A stretch of DNA of 64,000 nucleotides from contig NZ_JAUFPK010000001.1 of the NCBI RefSeq assembly GCF_030409225.1, positions 249,284-313,283 of the forward strand, in the 5' to 3' direction. Each line of letters begins with the position of its first letter. Position 1 is the stretch's first letter. The notes below the pieces were generated by a model that worked only from the letters and a program-made list of their open reading frames with translations, searched no databases and had not been told where the DNA came from. Below, piece by piece: positions 8,785 to 17,530 of the stretch. This DNA is from Aquisalimonas lutea (GTDB taxonomy: Bacteria; Pseudomonadota; Gammaproteobacteria; Nitrococcales; Aquisalimonadaceae). The position numbers and the translations under genes are program-made.

Positions 8785-9789
8785 GTGACCGTCCCGCATC
8801 ATCCGGATTCCGGCCATCCGCTGTCATTGCTCGGCGAGCGGGAGGGCTGGAAGCTGATCCAGGACCTCTGGGCCCACTTCCCCGAGAACATGTTCGTCAT
8901 CGGGGTTCTTCCCGGCGACACGTTCGTCGTGGAAGCCATCAACCCCGCACAGCACGCTCTGCTCAACCGACCGCTGCACGACTGCCTCGGCCGGCGCCTG
9001 GATGAGCTGTTGCCGGCCCCCGGCTGTGACGAGATCCTTGCCAACTATCGGCGGTGCGTCGCAGCCGGCAAACCACTGCGTTACGAGGAACGCGGCGTGT
9101 ACCTGGACGACGTCGGGGCCGAGCGCCGCGGCCACTGGCTGACGCTGCTCGTGCCCATTCGGGACGATCAGGACACGATCCGGCACCTGTTCGGCATCTC
9201 CCAGAATGTCACCGACATTTATCGTGCCCGTCGGGCGGTGGAGGAGCAGAATGTGCGCCTGGAACAGCGTGTCGCCGCGCGCACTCGCGAGCTGGAGCAA
9301 CTCAACCGCCAGCTTGAGGAGCAGGCAAGCCGGGACGGCCTCACCCATGCGCTCAATCGGCGCGTCCTCTACCGCATCGGCACCGAGGAGCTGGAACGGG
9401 CGCGCCGGTACGACCATGAGCTCTCCGTTGTGATGCTGGATGTCGACCACTTCAAGTCGTTCAACGACGACCACGGTCACCACTACGGCGACGCGGTGCT
9501 GGTGGATCTGGTGCGCACCGTCCAGGACGCTCTGCGCGATTCCGACCGGCTGGGCCGGGTCGGCGGCGACGAGTTCGTGATCCTGCTGCCGGGCACCGGT
9601 CTTGCCGACGCGCGCTGCACGGCCGAGCGGCTGCGCACGTTGGTCCGGAGCAACACCCATTGCTCCATAAGCCTGGGGGTGGCATGCCGGGACACCGCGG
9701 ACACGGCCATCGAGTCTGTGGTCCTCCGCGCCGACGAGGCCTTGCGCCAGTCCAAGCGCGAGGGTCGCGACCGCTCCTCGGCGTCCTAG
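8785..9789 (+). CDS. PAS-coiled-coil-GGDEF diguanylate cyclase
   Basis: 334 aa soluble protein. A PAS-like sensor (about residues 20-145) is followed by a coiled linker (about 148-180) and a GGDEF domain. GGDEF (260-264) is intact, and RDSD five residues upstream matches the inhibitory I-site, so c-di-GMP synthesis with feedback inhibition is expected. A GTG start at 8785 with GGAG upstream is the best start seen; no nearby ATG keeps the PAS fold. Its TAG stop shares four bases (CTAG) with the stop of the convergent DUF2452 gene. Confidence 0.9.
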   Translation: MTVPHHPDSGHPLSLLGEREGWKLIQDLWAHFPENMFVIGVLPGDTFVVEAINPAQHALLNRPLHDCLGRRLDELLPAPGCDEILANYRRCVAAGKPLRYEERGVYLDDVGAERRGHWLTLLVPIRDDQDTIRHLFGISQNVTDIYRARRAVEEQNVRLEQRVAARTRELEQLNRQLEEQASRDGLTHALNRRVLYRIGTEELERARRYDHELSVVMLDVDHFKSFNDDHGHHYGDAVLVDLVRTVQDALRDSDRLGRVGGDEFVILLPGTGLADARCTAERLRTLVRSNTHCSISLGVACRDTADTAIESVVLRADEALRQSKREGRDRSSAS

Positions 9790-10355
9790 CGGTCGGACTG
9801 ATGGGTAAGCAGGCCACGGGCCTCGTTGTAGGAGAGCTCGCGGATCCCTGAACGCTCCATGGACGCGCCCAGGGAATGCGCCAGGCCGTAGGCGTAGGCA
9901 CGCTGGTAGAACGGCAGCCGCCCGTCGTGCACGGGCAGCGCGTCCTCCAGGGTGTCCGCCGCTTCCAGGGCCTCCTCGAAGCGGGCCCGGCGCTCCTCCA
10001 GGTAGCGCACGAACACCGGGTCCTCCGCAACCTCCTCGGCCAGCATCAGCGTCCAGCTCATGTCCTCCTGGAGCCGGCACTCGCCGATGTAGCGGCCGTA
10101 CACCGTGGGCGACCACTGGTCCGGCGGCAGCGGCGACAGGCGGAAGCGGCCCTCCTTGTGGTAGAGCCAGTACGACTCGCCGACCACCGGCTGGAAACCG
10201 AACTCGCTCTCCAGCACGAACAGCGAGGTGAACAGCTCCACTGACACCTGCTCCACGTTCTTGGCGGGTACCGCCCGCGCCGCCCGCTGCCCCTCGGCCA
10301 GGGCGGCCAGCACCGGCACCTGCCCCTTGCCCTGGGGATTGGGATTGTCAGGCAT
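9786..10355 (-). CDS. DUF2452 family protein
   Basis: 189 aa. It begins MPDNPNPQGKGQVPVL, the hallmark N-terminus of DUF2452 proteins as I recall the family. No membrane span or signal peptide; rich in aromatic and acidic residues. Function is unknown. It overlaps the convergent diguanylate cyclase by four bases at the stop codons. It is divergent from the DUF2905 gene, with 177 bp between starts. Confidence 0.78.
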   Translation of the reverse strand: MPDNPNPQGKGQVPVLAALAEGQRAARAVPAKNVEQVSVELFTSLFVLESEFGFQPVVGESYWLYHKEGRFRLSPLPPDQWSPTVYGRYIGECRLQEDMSWTLMLAEEVAEDPVFVRYLEERRARFEEALEAADTLEDALPVHDGRLPFYQRAYAYGLAHSLGASMERSGIRELSYNEARGLLTHQSDR

Positions 10356-10532
10356 GGCGTCTCGGCTGCGTTGCGTTTGTTCCGGAAAGGCTGCAAGAGT
10401 CTACTAACGTTTCCGGGCCGATTGCCAGGTCCGGGCGCCGGCGGCACGGGTCGAGGAACCGCGGCACACCTGCCGTGCGCCCCGGCGGGCCGGAATTGCC
10501 TGCCTTTCCCCGGCTCCGGTATCTTCGGGCCC

Positions 10533-10733
10533 ATGCAGCGCATCCTCATCATTACCGGCATCCTCGTCCTGGCCGCGGGCCTGCTCTGGCCGTGGATCAG
10601 CAAGCTGGGCCTGGGCCGGCTGCCCGGCGACATCGTCATCCAGCGCGAGGGCTTCAGCTTCTACTTCCCCATCACCACCTGCATCGTTGTCAGCGTGGTC
10701 ATCACCATCATCTTCTGGCTGTTCCGGAAATAG
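10533..10733 (+). CDS. DUF2905 small membrane protein
   Basis: 66 aa with two predicted membrane helices (about residues 4-20 and 45-63) separated by LGRLPGDIVIQREGFSFYFP, the signature of DUF2905 proteins. Function is unknown. The ATG at 10533 starts the conserved region; upstream in-frame sequence is not protein-like. Confidence 0.85.
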   Translation: MQRILIITGILVLAAGLLWPWISKLGLGRLPGDIVIQREGFSFYFPITTCIVVSVVITIIFWLFRK

Positions 10734-10757
10734 CGGACCCGATCCCTCGCATCTTCC

Positions 10758-10780
10758 GCAGGAGGGGCTTCAGCCCCGAC
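10758..10780 (+). repeat. Solitary REP palindrome
   Basis: Core GGGGCTTCAGCCCC preceded by GGA and followed by GAC, as in the paired elements elsewhere in the window. Only one copy here, downstream of the DUF2905 gene. Confidence 0.8.
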
Positions 10781-11149
10781 CAGTCCGGGAATCCACCTCG
10801 CGCAACGGCACCACAAGCCGCTGTTACACACCGCCGGTTTGTTGCAACGCGTCACAACTCGCCCTCGACGCGACGGCTCACATGGCTATACTCGGCGGAA
10901 ACAATGACAACCCGGGCATCAGGAAGTGGCTTTCCGGGAACGGAGAACGGATATCCCTTGCTTTTTGCGCTACCCACGCCATCCACACTTCCCCGGGCGC
11001 CCGGCAGCAGCCGCGACACCATCGACGGTTCTGCGTTTTTACCCTTCATTTGTTGTTATTTAGCAACGAAACTTAAAGTAGTTTCTTAGCATTGTTGATC
11101 ATTGCGAAAGATTGTAGTAAACACGTTTGTACGTGTCGTAGACACTTCG

Positions 11150-11214
11150 CCGGGTTGTCTCGTGGCATTTGCGCAACAACCCGGTGGGCTTTCGGGTGGC
11201 AACACCCACCGGGT
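11150..11214 (+). promoter_or_regulatory. Porin leader with mutually exclusive RNA helices
   Basis: Three segments compete. A (11150-11158, CCGGGTTGT) is exactly complementary to B (11176-11184, ACAACCCGG). An overlapping stretch of B (11179-11188, ACCCGGTGGG) is exactly complementary to C (11205-11214). C also overlaps a small GGGTG-GCAA-CACCC hairpin (11194-11207). A:B and B:C cannot form together, as in attenuators or riboswitches. No known riboswitch class was recognised; function is inferred. Confidence 0.45.
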
Positions 11215-11295
11215 CGTGTGGGGGGCCCGGCGGCGGCAGCAACCGCCGATGCACCCACGGAAGTACCAAAACAGAAATCTCAAGGGGAAGCATCC

Positions 11296-12576
11296 ATGAA
11301 AAAAGTGACTTCAGCTCTGGCTCTCGCCGCCCTGATCGGCAGCCCGGCGGCTTTCGCACAGGTCGAGTTCGGCGGCGATGCGGAATTCAACGCCTACAAC
11401 GTCCGCAACGGGGCTGCTGCGCAGAGCTCCGATCGCACCAGCGGCATGCAGCAGCGCATCCGTCTGCAGGCGGCCTTTGAAACGGACGGGGGCGTTGAAG
11501 TCCACACGCGCCTGAACCTGTTCAATGACCGGTGGACCGGTGACGCCAGCGGCGACGGCGGTCTTGACGAGCAGCCTTTCAGCAACCGCGACCATCGTGG
11601 CGTTGATCTTGATCTCGGCTACATCAGCCTGCCCATCGGCATCGGCCGCATGAACATCGGCCGCCAGGCATCCAACTGGAACCACAACTTCACCGCCAGC
11701 GACGACCGCCGTGACCGCATCGGCTTCGTCATCCCGCTCGGCGGCGGCCATGTCTTTGCGCCCAGCTATGACCGGCGCACCACGGACCAGACTACAGCCA
11801 CCGGCAACAACGCCGCGCTCGATGGCAACCAGCTCAACCTCGCGGTGCTGGGTCCACTCGCGCAGGGCATGAACTACGGTGTCCTGTACACGCGCTGGGA
11901 ATCCAGTGACTCCGGCGCCGGTTCCGCTGGCTATGCACTGCGCGGCGCCCAGCTCTTCGCACCCTATGTTGCCGGCGAAGCCGGAAACTTCGACTACAAG
12001 GTCGGTGGGCACTATCTCGGCGACAGCCGCGGGAGCGTCTACACCGAGAACACCTACGGCACATATCTCCGTGGCGGTTTCCAGCTCACGCCGGAATTCA
12101 AGGCAGAAGCGCAGGTCATGTACATGGCCAAGGGGACTCTGGTTGCCGGCGGCTATGACACCTTCTCCAGCCTGATCCACAACAGCCCGGACCACAGCCA
12201 GTCACCGACGCGCATCGGCGGCCTGAATCTCGGCGGTCAAGGTACCGGTCAAGGAAGTGCGTTCGGCGATCAGACCGACGACACCCGCACCCTGGTTGCC
12301 GCCCGCGGCACCTACGACGTGATGGACTGGACGTTCATGGGGGCCGTCGGCTGGGTCAACTATGAGCTGGCTGCCGGCACGGCTGTCAACACGACCGCCA
12401 ACGACGTGGATGAGGACGTCATGTTCGCGGACCTTCAGGCGCACTACAGCCTGACGCCATCCACGACCGTTTACGCTACGGCGGGATATGCCCAGACGGA
12501 GGATTACTTCAACGCTCTGGGCATGCGCGAGAAGGACAGCTACGCCACGAGCCTGAACGTGGAGACCCAGTTCTAG
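11296..12576 (+). CDS. Outer-membrane porin
   Basis: 426 aa. Cleavable signal peptide MKKVTSALALAALIGSPAAFA, then a beta-barrel-like sequence with alternating hydrophobic strands, many Gly/Asn/Asp turns, no long hydrophobic helix and a C-terminal Phe (VETQF), the outer-membrane insertion signal. It fits general porins (Gram-negative porin family), presumably forming a trimeric solute channel. AGGGGAAG lies 5-12 nt before the ATG. A strong terminator follows 23 nt after the stop, so it is monocistronic. The long structured leader suggests post-transcriptional control. Substrate selectivity is unknown. Confidence 0.88.
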   Translation: MKKVTSALALAALIGSPAAFAQVEFGGDAEFNAYNVRNGAAAQSSDRTSGMQQRIRLQAAFETDGGVEVHTRLNLFNDRWTGDASGDGGLDEQPFSNRDHRGVDLDLGYISLPIGIGRMNIGRQASNWNHNFTASDDRRDRIGFVIPLGGGHVFAPSYDRRTTDQTTATGNNAALDGNQLNLAVLGPLAQGMNYGVLYTRWESSDSGAGSAGYALRGAQLFAPYVAGEAGNFDYKVGGHYLGDSRGSVYTENTYGTYLRGGFQLTPEFKAEAQVMYMAKGTLVAGGYDTFSSLIHNSPDHSQSPTRIGGLNLGGQGTGQGSAFGDQTDDTRTLVAARGTYDVMDWTFMGAVGWVNYELAAGTAVNTTANDVDEDVMFADLQAHYSLTPSTTVYATAGYAQTEDYFNALGMREKDSYATSLNVETQF

Positions 12577-12599
12577 GGCTTGCACTGACTGGAGTGATC

Positions 12600-12628
12600 A
12601 AAAAGGGCGCCCGCGGGCGCCCTTTTTT
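12600..12628 (+). terminator. Rho-independent terminator after the porin gene
   Basis: Nearly perfect palindrome GGGCGCCCGCGGGCGCCC flanked by A5 on the left and T6 on the right. The hairpin-plus-T-tract form is canonical. Confidence 0.93.
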
Positions 12629-12714
12629 GTGCTGTCTCTCACAAACAACACCTTGCCGCGCGGATGCAACGGAGCTACATTCACGGAATCCCCATCATGG
12701 ACGAGGCAAGCGCC

Positions 12715-13341
12715 GTGACGACCCGTTTCGCTCTTCTCGCAACCGCGGGCCTGCTGCTGGCAGCCGGGCCCGTGCACGGTGGCGACTGGAACGGCCCCTA
12801 TGCCGGCCTGGGCGGGGCAGCCCCCAGCAGCTCGGTGACCGGCAGCAGCTACCGGTCCCCGTACCACGGCGATGCGCTGGGCCTGGATGCGGACCGCGCC
12901 GGCGCCCTGCTCAGCGGCTACAGCGGTTTCGGCTGGAGCCGCGGGGGCCTGTACCTGGGCGGCGAGGCCGGCCTGGACCCGAGCTTCGGCAGCCGCCGCC
13001 CGGCCCACGCCCTCGACGACGCCGACCCCGCCCCGCGCGGCCCGCTGGGAATCTCCGGCCTCATGGGCGGGCTGGTACGGCCGGACACCCTGCTCTACGG
13101 ACGGGCCGGCTACCTGCCATCCCGCAGCGGCCCGCTGGTTCCGGGATTCCGCGACGGCGACCTCCTGAACGGCCTGCGCCTGGGCGCCGGCGCGGAGTTC
13201 CGCCTGTGGGACAATACCCGGCTGCGCCTGGAGTACAACCACGTCTGGCACGACAACGGCGCGGGAGTCGACGACGGCGCGGTCGGCGACAATCCCTACA
13301 GCGAGTCCTGGTTCGAGGCCGGCGGCGTGCTCCGCTTCTGA
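12715..13341 (+). CDS. Outer-membrane beta-barrel protein, unknown role
   Basis: 208 aa from the chosen GTG start, which gives a normal signal peptide (MTTRFALLATAGLLLAAGPVHG). In-frame ATGs at 12697 and 12664 add an acidic or odd N-terminus. The mature part has alternating aromatic and glycine-rich strands (WNGPYAGLG, RLRLEYNHVWHDN) and ends in Phe (GGVLRF), as in small OmpW/OmpA-like barrels with eight strands. Role is unknown. It follows the porin terminator, so it is transcribed separately. Confidence 0.72.
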   Translation: MTTRFALLATAGLLLAAGPVHGGDWNGPYAGLGGAAPSSSVTGSSYRSPYHGDALGLDADRAGALLSGYSGFGWSRGGLYLGGEAGLDPSFGSRRPAHALDDADPAPRGPLGISGLMGGLVRPDTLLYGRAGYLPSRSGPLVPGFRDGDLLNGLRLGAGAEFRLWDNTRLRLEYNHVWHDNGAGVDDGAVGDNPYSESWFEAGGVLRF

Positions 13342-13421
13342 CGGCATGGCCCGGCGCGTTGGGATTGCCCCTGACCGCGTGCTCTCCTATGCTCGCCTTT
13401 TCACGAATATGCGGAGCCTGC

Positions 13422-14381
13422 ATGATGCGACGTCCGACCGCAGCCCTTGGCACGATCACCCTGAGCGTCCTGCTCCTCGCCGGTTGTGCCGGTGACGGCC
13501 TGACCGAGGAGGAAAGAAGCCGCTATCAGGAAGCCTACGGCCTCGAGCACGAGGACTGGTCGGACCGGCCCAGCCTGTTCCGGGACCTGTTCGGCAACGA
13601 GGAAGGCACCGCCGAGGCGGACGAGGAGCGTCTGGCGGAGCTGGAGCAGGCGATCCGGGAGCTGGAGGAGCAGCGCAGCGAACGCGCCGACGCGCGCGGC
13701 AGCGACCGGGAGCCCGTGGACACGGACCAGCCGCGCACCCGGGTGGGCCTGCTGCTCAGCGGTGATGCCGATGCGCTGGCCGCTGCCTTCCGCGACGTGG
13801 CGCCGGACCACCCGGTGGTGCTCATGGGCGACGGCGCCACCCGGGACAGCCTCGCCGAGGCCGGCTGCGACGCCGCCGACCCATCCACCTGCGCCGAGGC
13901 GCTGTCCCTCTACCCCGGCCTGCGCGCCGTCCTCCGGGTGGACGTCGACGGCAACGAGCTGCGCTGGTCCAGCTACGACGTGGTCCTGGACCACGAGCAT
14001 GCCACCCGCGTGGGCGAGGCGCCGGAGGTCGACGGCGAGGTCCCCGAAGGGGCCTGGCGCGCCTTCGCCGACCAGGCCCTGATCGCCACGGTGGACCGCC
14101 TGGACACCGCGCCCTGGCACGCCCGGGCATTCTCCCGGCAGGACGACGGCTGGGCCATCAACGCCGGCCGGGCCGCGGGCCTGGAGCAGGGCCAGCAGCT
14201 CGCCGTCCGCGGCGAGCCCAGCATCATCCGCACCCCCGGCGGCCGCCCGGTGGCCTGGCGCCCGGGCAGCCGCAAGGGCGTGGTCGAGGTCATCGACTTC
14301 GCCGGGGATGATGTCGCCATCGTAAGCCTGGTCGAGGGTGAAGGGCCCGGAGAGGAGGATGTGCTGGTGACCGAGGATTAG
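13422..14381 (+). CDS. Putative lipoprotein with coiled-coil, unknown function
   Basis: 319 aa. Signal sequence ends in lipobox LLLAGC, so it is probably lipidated. Residues about 60-100 form a highly charged coiled coil (EEERLAELEQAIRELEEQRSE). The remainder (about 105-319) is acidic and globular, containing RTRVGLLLSGDADALAAAFRD, reminiscent of the periplasmic-binding fold of LpoA-type lipoproteins, but I cannot confirm that. Two consecutive ATG codons open the gene. A REP pair lies directly downstream. Confidence 0.72.
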   Translation: MMRRPTAALGTITLSVLLLAGCAGDGLTEEERSRYQEAYGLEHEDWSDRPSLFRDLFGNEEGTAEADEERLAELEQAIRELEEQRSERADARGSDREPVDTDQPRTRVGLLLSGDADALAAAFRDVAPDHPVVLMGDGATRDSLAEAGCDAADPSTCAEALSLYPGLRAVLRVDVDGNELRWSSYDVVLDHEHATRVGEAPEVDGEVPEGAWRAFADQALIATVDRLDTAPWHARAFSRQDDGWAINAGRAAGLEQGQQLAVRGEPSIIRTPGGRPVAWRPGSRKGVVEVIDFAGDDVAIVSLVEGEGPGEEDVLVTED

Positions 14382-14392
14382 CGGTTCGATTC

Positions 14393-14467
14393 GTCGGGGC
14401 TGAAGCCCCTCCCACAACCAGTGCCGGCCCATATCCCGGTTCTTGTGGGAGGGGCTTCAGCCCCGAC
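14393..14467. repeat. Inverted REP pair (REPIN) upstream of the RAYT gene
   Basis: Two 25-bp REP copies in opposite orientation, at 14393-14417 and 14443-14467, exact reverse complements of each other and separated by 25 bp. Core GGGGCTTCAGCCCC. The right copy ends 37 bp before the transposase ATG. Confidence 0.92.
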
Positions 14468-14504
14468 AAGCAAAAAATGACTCGGAAGCAGAAGGATCTG
14501 CCCC

Positions 14505-14990
14505 ATGGGAAGGACTCCCCAGCGCCCAGGGTACGCCGCCCTGCGGCGCGGCCGTGTATCTCTGGCCGATCATTCCTATCTGGTTACCGCGGTCACGGCG
14601 GGTCGTCGCCCCGTTTTCCGCGACCTCACAGCCGGTCGGCTGGTGGTCCGGGCCTTACGGCGAATCGAACCCGTGGCACCCACCCATTGCTACGTGATCA
14701 TGCCGGACCATCTGCACTGGCTGCTTCATCTTCGCGGTGCCATGGACCTGGCTTCCGTCGTCCAGCGCGTGAAGGGCTGGTCCGCCCGGGATATCGGGCG
14801 GGTTACGCCACGCCATCGCCCCGTCTGGCAGGCCGGTTTTCACGACCACGCCGTACGCGCCGACACGGACCTGCGAGGGCTCGCCCGCTACATCGTCGCC
14901 AACCCCCTGCGCGCCGGCCTGGTGGAGCACATCGGGGACTATCCGCTGTGGGATGCGGTCTGGGTGGAGGATGGAGGGGCGGGAGGTTGA
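14505..14990 (+). CDS. REP-associated tyrosine transposase (RAYT, TnpA_REP / Y1 HUH family)
   Basis: 161 aa. The HUH metal-binding motif is in MPDHLHWLLHL (H69, H71). WQAGFHDHAVR (108-118) is the family block before the active site. Y129 in ARYIVANPLRAGLV is the predicted nucleophilic tyrosine that joins DNA covalently. Family members bind and cut single-stranded REP hairpins. The gene is bracketed by REP copies on both sides (14393-14467 and 15014-15213), the normal arrangement for a domesticated, vertically inherited RAYT. No terminal repeats of a mobile IS were seen. Catalytic residues look intact. Confidence 0.93.
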   Translation: MGRTPQRPGYAALRRGRVSLADHSYLVTAVTAGRRPVFRDLTAGRLVVRALRRIEPVAPTHCYVIMPDHLHWLLHLRGAMDLASVVQRVKGWSARDIGRVTPRHRPVWQAGFHDHAVRADTDLRGLARYIVANPLRAGLVEHIGDYPLWDAVWVEDGGAGG

Positions 14991-15013
14991 GGCTCAGAAG
15001 CCACTCTGGAAGC

Positions 15014-15038
15014 GGTCGCGGCTGAAGCCGCTCCCACC
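15014..15038. repeat. REP palindrome, GCGGCT subfamily
   Basis: Core GCGGCTGAAGCCGC with head CTCCCAC, downstream of the RAYT stop. Stem bases differ from the GGGGCT copies in a pair-preserving way. Confidence 0.85.
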
Positions 15039-15055
15039 AAAAGACACCGCTCACC

Positions 15056-15073
15056 GGCCTGCCGAGGCAGGCC
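15056..15073. repeat. 18-bp palindromic hairpin
   Basis: Arms GGCCTGCC and GGCAGGCC around a GA centre. Its sequence is unlike the REP family, yet it lies within the REP cluster. Role unknown. Confidence 0.55.
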
Positions 15074-15137
15074 AGTCCGGATCGGTCTCACGAACAATTC
15101 GCTCCAGAGGCGGTTCTCGCGAACCACCCCCGTCTCG

Positions 15138-15213
15138 TTGTGGGAGGGGCTTCAGCCCCGACAAGTCCGGAAGCAAGCGCTTGCGACAGGTCGCGGCTGA
15201 AGCCGCTCCTACA
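15138..15213. repeat. Mixed REP pair downstream of the RAYT gene
   Basis: A GGGGCTTCAGCCCC-type copy at 15138-15162 and, inverted, a GCGGCTGAAGCCGC-type copy at 15189-15213. The pair thus combines two subfamilies. Confidence 0.88.
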
Positions 15214-15260
15214 AAGGAATGCCGTATCAGGGCAGGATCCCCCTGTCCGCATCGCTCCTC

Positions 15261-15287
15261 AAAAAAACGGCGCCCCGCGGGGCGCCG
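15261..15287 (-). terminator. Rho-independent terminator of rho
   Basis: A perfect 20-bp palindrome at 15268-15287 (CGGCGCCCCGCGGGGCGCCG) is followed on the minus strand by seven Ts. It sits 34 bp after the rho stop. Confidence 0.92.
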
Positions 15288-15320
15288 CCTCTCCTCCTCC
15301 AGGTATTGACTCCCGGTTGG

Positions 15321-16577
15321 TCAGCGCTTCATGGCCTCGAAGAACTCGCTGTTGACCTTGGTGTCCTTGAGCTTGTCCAGGACGAACTCGATGGCGGCGA
15401 GCTCGTCCATGGAGTGCAGGACCTTGCGCAGGATCCAGATCTTCTGCAGCTCGTCCTGGGGCATGAGCAGCTCTTCGCGGCGGGTGCCGGAGCGGTTGAT
15501 GTTGATGGCCGGGAAGATGCGCTTCTCGGCGATGCGCCGGTCCATGTGCACTTCCATGTTGCCGGTGCCCTTGAATTCCTCGTAGATGACCTCGTCCATG
15601 CGCGAGCCGGTCTCCACCAGGGCGGTGGCGAGCACGGTCAGGCTGCCGCCCTCCTCGACGTTGCGGGCGGCGCCGAAGAACCGCTTGGGCCGGTGCAGGG
15701 CATTGGCGTCGACACCGCCGGTGAGCACCTTGCCGGAGGACGGCACCACGGTGTTGTAGGCCCGGGCCAGGCGGGTGATGGAGTCCAGCAGGATGACCAC
15801 GTCGTGCTTGTGCTCGACCAGGCGCTTGGCCTTCTCGATGACCATCTCGGCGACCTGGACATGGCGGCTGGCGGGCTCGTCGAAGGTACTGGAGACCACC
15901 TCGCCGCGCACCGAGCGCGCCATCTCCGTGACCTCCTCGGGGCGCTCGTCGATGAGCAGCACGATCAGGTAGGCCTCGGGGTTGTTGGCGGCGATGCTCT
16001 GGGCGATGTTCTGGAGCATCATGGTCTTGCCGGCCTTGGGCGGCGAGACGATGAGCCCGCGCTGGCCCTTGCCGATGGGCGCGCACATGTCGATGACCCG
16101 GGCGGTGAGGTCCTCGGTGCTGCCGTTGCCCCGCTCCAGGCGGAAGCGCTCGCGGGTGAACAGCGGCGTGAGGTTCTCGAACAGGACCTTGTGCTTGGCG
16201 TTCTCCGGCGGCTCGAAGTTGATCTCGCTGACCTTGAGCAGGGCGAAGTAGCGCTCGCCTTCCTTGGGCGGCCGGATCTTGCCGGAGATGGTGTCGCCGG
16301 TGCGCAGGCTGAAGCGCCGGATCTGGCTGGGCGAGACGTAGATGTCGTCCGGGCCGGCCAGATAGGAGCTGTCCGCCGAGCGGAGAAAGCCGAAGCCGTC
16401 CTGGAGGATCTCCAGCACCCCGTCCCCGTGGATGTCCTCGCCCTTTTTCGCGTGCGCCTTGAGGACGGCAAAGATAAGGTCCTGCTTGCGCGAGCGGGCC
16501 ATGCCCTCGATCCCGAGCTCCTGGGCCAGGTCCAGCAGCTCCTTGGCGGGCATTTTCTTGAGTTCGGTCAGATTCAT
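15321..16577 (-). CDS. rho: Transcription termination factor Rho
   Basis: 418 aa, the same length class as E. coli Rho (419). N-terminal helical domain ([19 protein letters not shown]), then the cold-shock-like RNA-binding domain with DGFGFLRS and a [10 protein letters not shown] segment. The C-terminal ATPase has Walker [14 protein letters not shown], Walker [14 protein letters not shown] and the Q-loop [20 protein letters not shown]. It forms a hexameric RNA helicase that ends transcription. It lies downstream of trxA in the same direction, the classic gammaproteobacterial order, with a 362-bp leader and its own intrinsic terminator. Confidence 0.98.
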   Translation of the reverse strand: MNLTELKKMPAKELLDLAQELGIEGMARSRKQDLIFAVLKAHAKKGEDIHGDGVLEILQDGFGFLRSADSSYLAGPDDIYVSPSQIRRFSLRTGDTISGKIRPPKEGERYFALLKVSEINFEPPENAKHKVLFENLTPLFTRERFRLERGNGSTEDLTARVIDMCAPIGKGQRGLIVSPPKAGKTMMLQNIAQSIAANNPEAYLIVLLIDERPEEVTEMARSVRGEVVSSTFDEPASRHVQVAEMVIEKAKRLVEHKHDVVILLDSITRLARAYNTVVPSSGKVLTGGVDANALHRPKRFFGAARNVEEGGSLTVLATALVETGSRMDEVIYEEFKGTGNMEVHMDRRIAEKRIFPAININRSGTRREELLMPQDELQKIWILRKVLHSMDELAAIEFVLDKLKDTKVNSEFFEAMKR

Positions 16578-16939
16578 GGCGTTGTCTGTCAGTAAGAGTT
16601 GATCGGAATTCGCGGGCTACGCCCGCCGTTGGTGTCGCACCCGCGCCGCGGCCGACATGGTTCAGAATGCTCGTGGATCGTCACGGCCGGTGGTGGCCGC
16701 AACCGCTACCTATCGTTACCCGTAGCCCCCGGGGTGGCCTGCAAGGGGCCGGTCCCTCGTGCGGGCAGCTGCATCGGGACCTGCCCCGCGCGCTCGCCCT
16801 TCACTGTTATCCCGCTGCATCAATCGCCCAGCTCGGGCTCGTGGTATGCGGGGCCTGGGGTGTTGTCGCCGACGGCCGCGGGGAGCGGCCGCCGTGCCCG
16901 GCGTCTCTGCCCCGGCGGGGGCTGCCGCCGCCCGGGCGC
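16578..16939 (-). other. trxA-rho intergenic region / rho leader
   Basis: 362 bp without a convincing gene; very GC-rich, with only weak, overlapping dyads and no T-tract terminator. In E. coli the corresponding segment is a long rho leader subject to Rho-dependent autoregulation; the same role here is plausible from position alone. No strong ribosome site directly precedes rho. Confidence 0.55.
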
Positions 16940-17266
16940 TCAGAGATTGCTGTCGATGAACGCCGCCAGCTGCGACTTGGAAAGTGCGCCGACCTTGGTC
17001 GCCTCGACATTGCCGTTCTTGAACAGCATCAGCGTCGGAATCCCGCGAATACCGAACTTCGGCGGGGTCTCCGGATTCTCGTCGATGTTCAGCTTGGCGA
17101 TCTTCAGCCGTCCCTCGTACTCGTTGGAGATCTCTTCCAGAATCGGAGCGATCATCTTGCACGGGCCGCACCATTCTGCCCAGTAGTCCACGAGCACCGG
17201 CTCGCTGGCCTGCAGGACCTGCTGCTCGAAATTGTCGTCCGATACGTAGACTATCTCTCCGCTCAC
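16940..17266 (-). CDS. trxA: Thioredoxin 1
   Basis: 108 aa, exactly the usual length. Redox-active WCGPCK motif (W about 32) and the cis-Pro in RGIPTLMLF. It reduces protein disulfides using thioredoxin reductase. The start is GTG (GTGAGCGGA) with GGAGG upstream at proper spacing. It is the upstream partner of rho. Confidence 0.98.
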   Translation of the reverse strand: MSGEIVYVSDDNFEQQVLQASEPVLVDYWAEWCGPCKMIAPILEEISNEYEGRLKIAKLNIDENPETPPKFGIRGIPTLMLFKNGNVEATKVGALSKSQLAAFIDSNL

Positions 17267-17530
17267 GGTTGCGTGCCTCCAGAGTGCTTGGGTTCGGAGT
17301 GTTCAGAAATGATCGATGTCGTGGAAATGCGAAGCGGGGGTTCGCGTTGGGCGCGCTCCCTGGATACGAGGCGGCCGGTCGTTAACGGTGAACGATAGCG
17401 GGGGCACATCGGCATGTCAATCATCCACTGCCACCCGGGCCGCCCCCCGGTTGGGCCGCGCGACGACGCACCGAGGGTGTAGACTGGGACGCGTCATCCC
17501 TGTCGCAAGCTACGGAGAGACCCCGCATTC

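Larger units (their letters stand above)
10734..11295 (+). other. Long intergenic region and porin leader
   Basis: About 560 bp without a gene. It holds a solitary REP element near 10758-10780, then from about 10840 an unusually AT-rich stretch for this genome, suited to a promoter. It ends in a stem-loop-rich segment (11050-11250) just before the porin. Small open frames here lack ribosome sites and coding bias. Confidence 0.7.

Noticed and set aside
11092-11295. N-terminal extension of the porin frame from 11092
   Set aside because: It covers the structured leader; the signal peptide and AG-rich ribosome site place the start at 11296.
14382-14400. tRNA T-loop-like GGTTCGATTC
   Set aside because: No acceptor or anticodon stems can be built around it; chance match beside a REP.
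14393-15213. Possible CRISPR array because of repeated palindromes
   Set aside because: Copies alternate in orientation with irregular spacing and no unique equal-length spacers; they are REP elements, and no cas gene is present.
15219-16595. 458-aa plus-strand frame opposite rho
   Set aside because: Antisense shadow of rho, rich in Ala/Gly/Leu/Asp repeats with no known domain.
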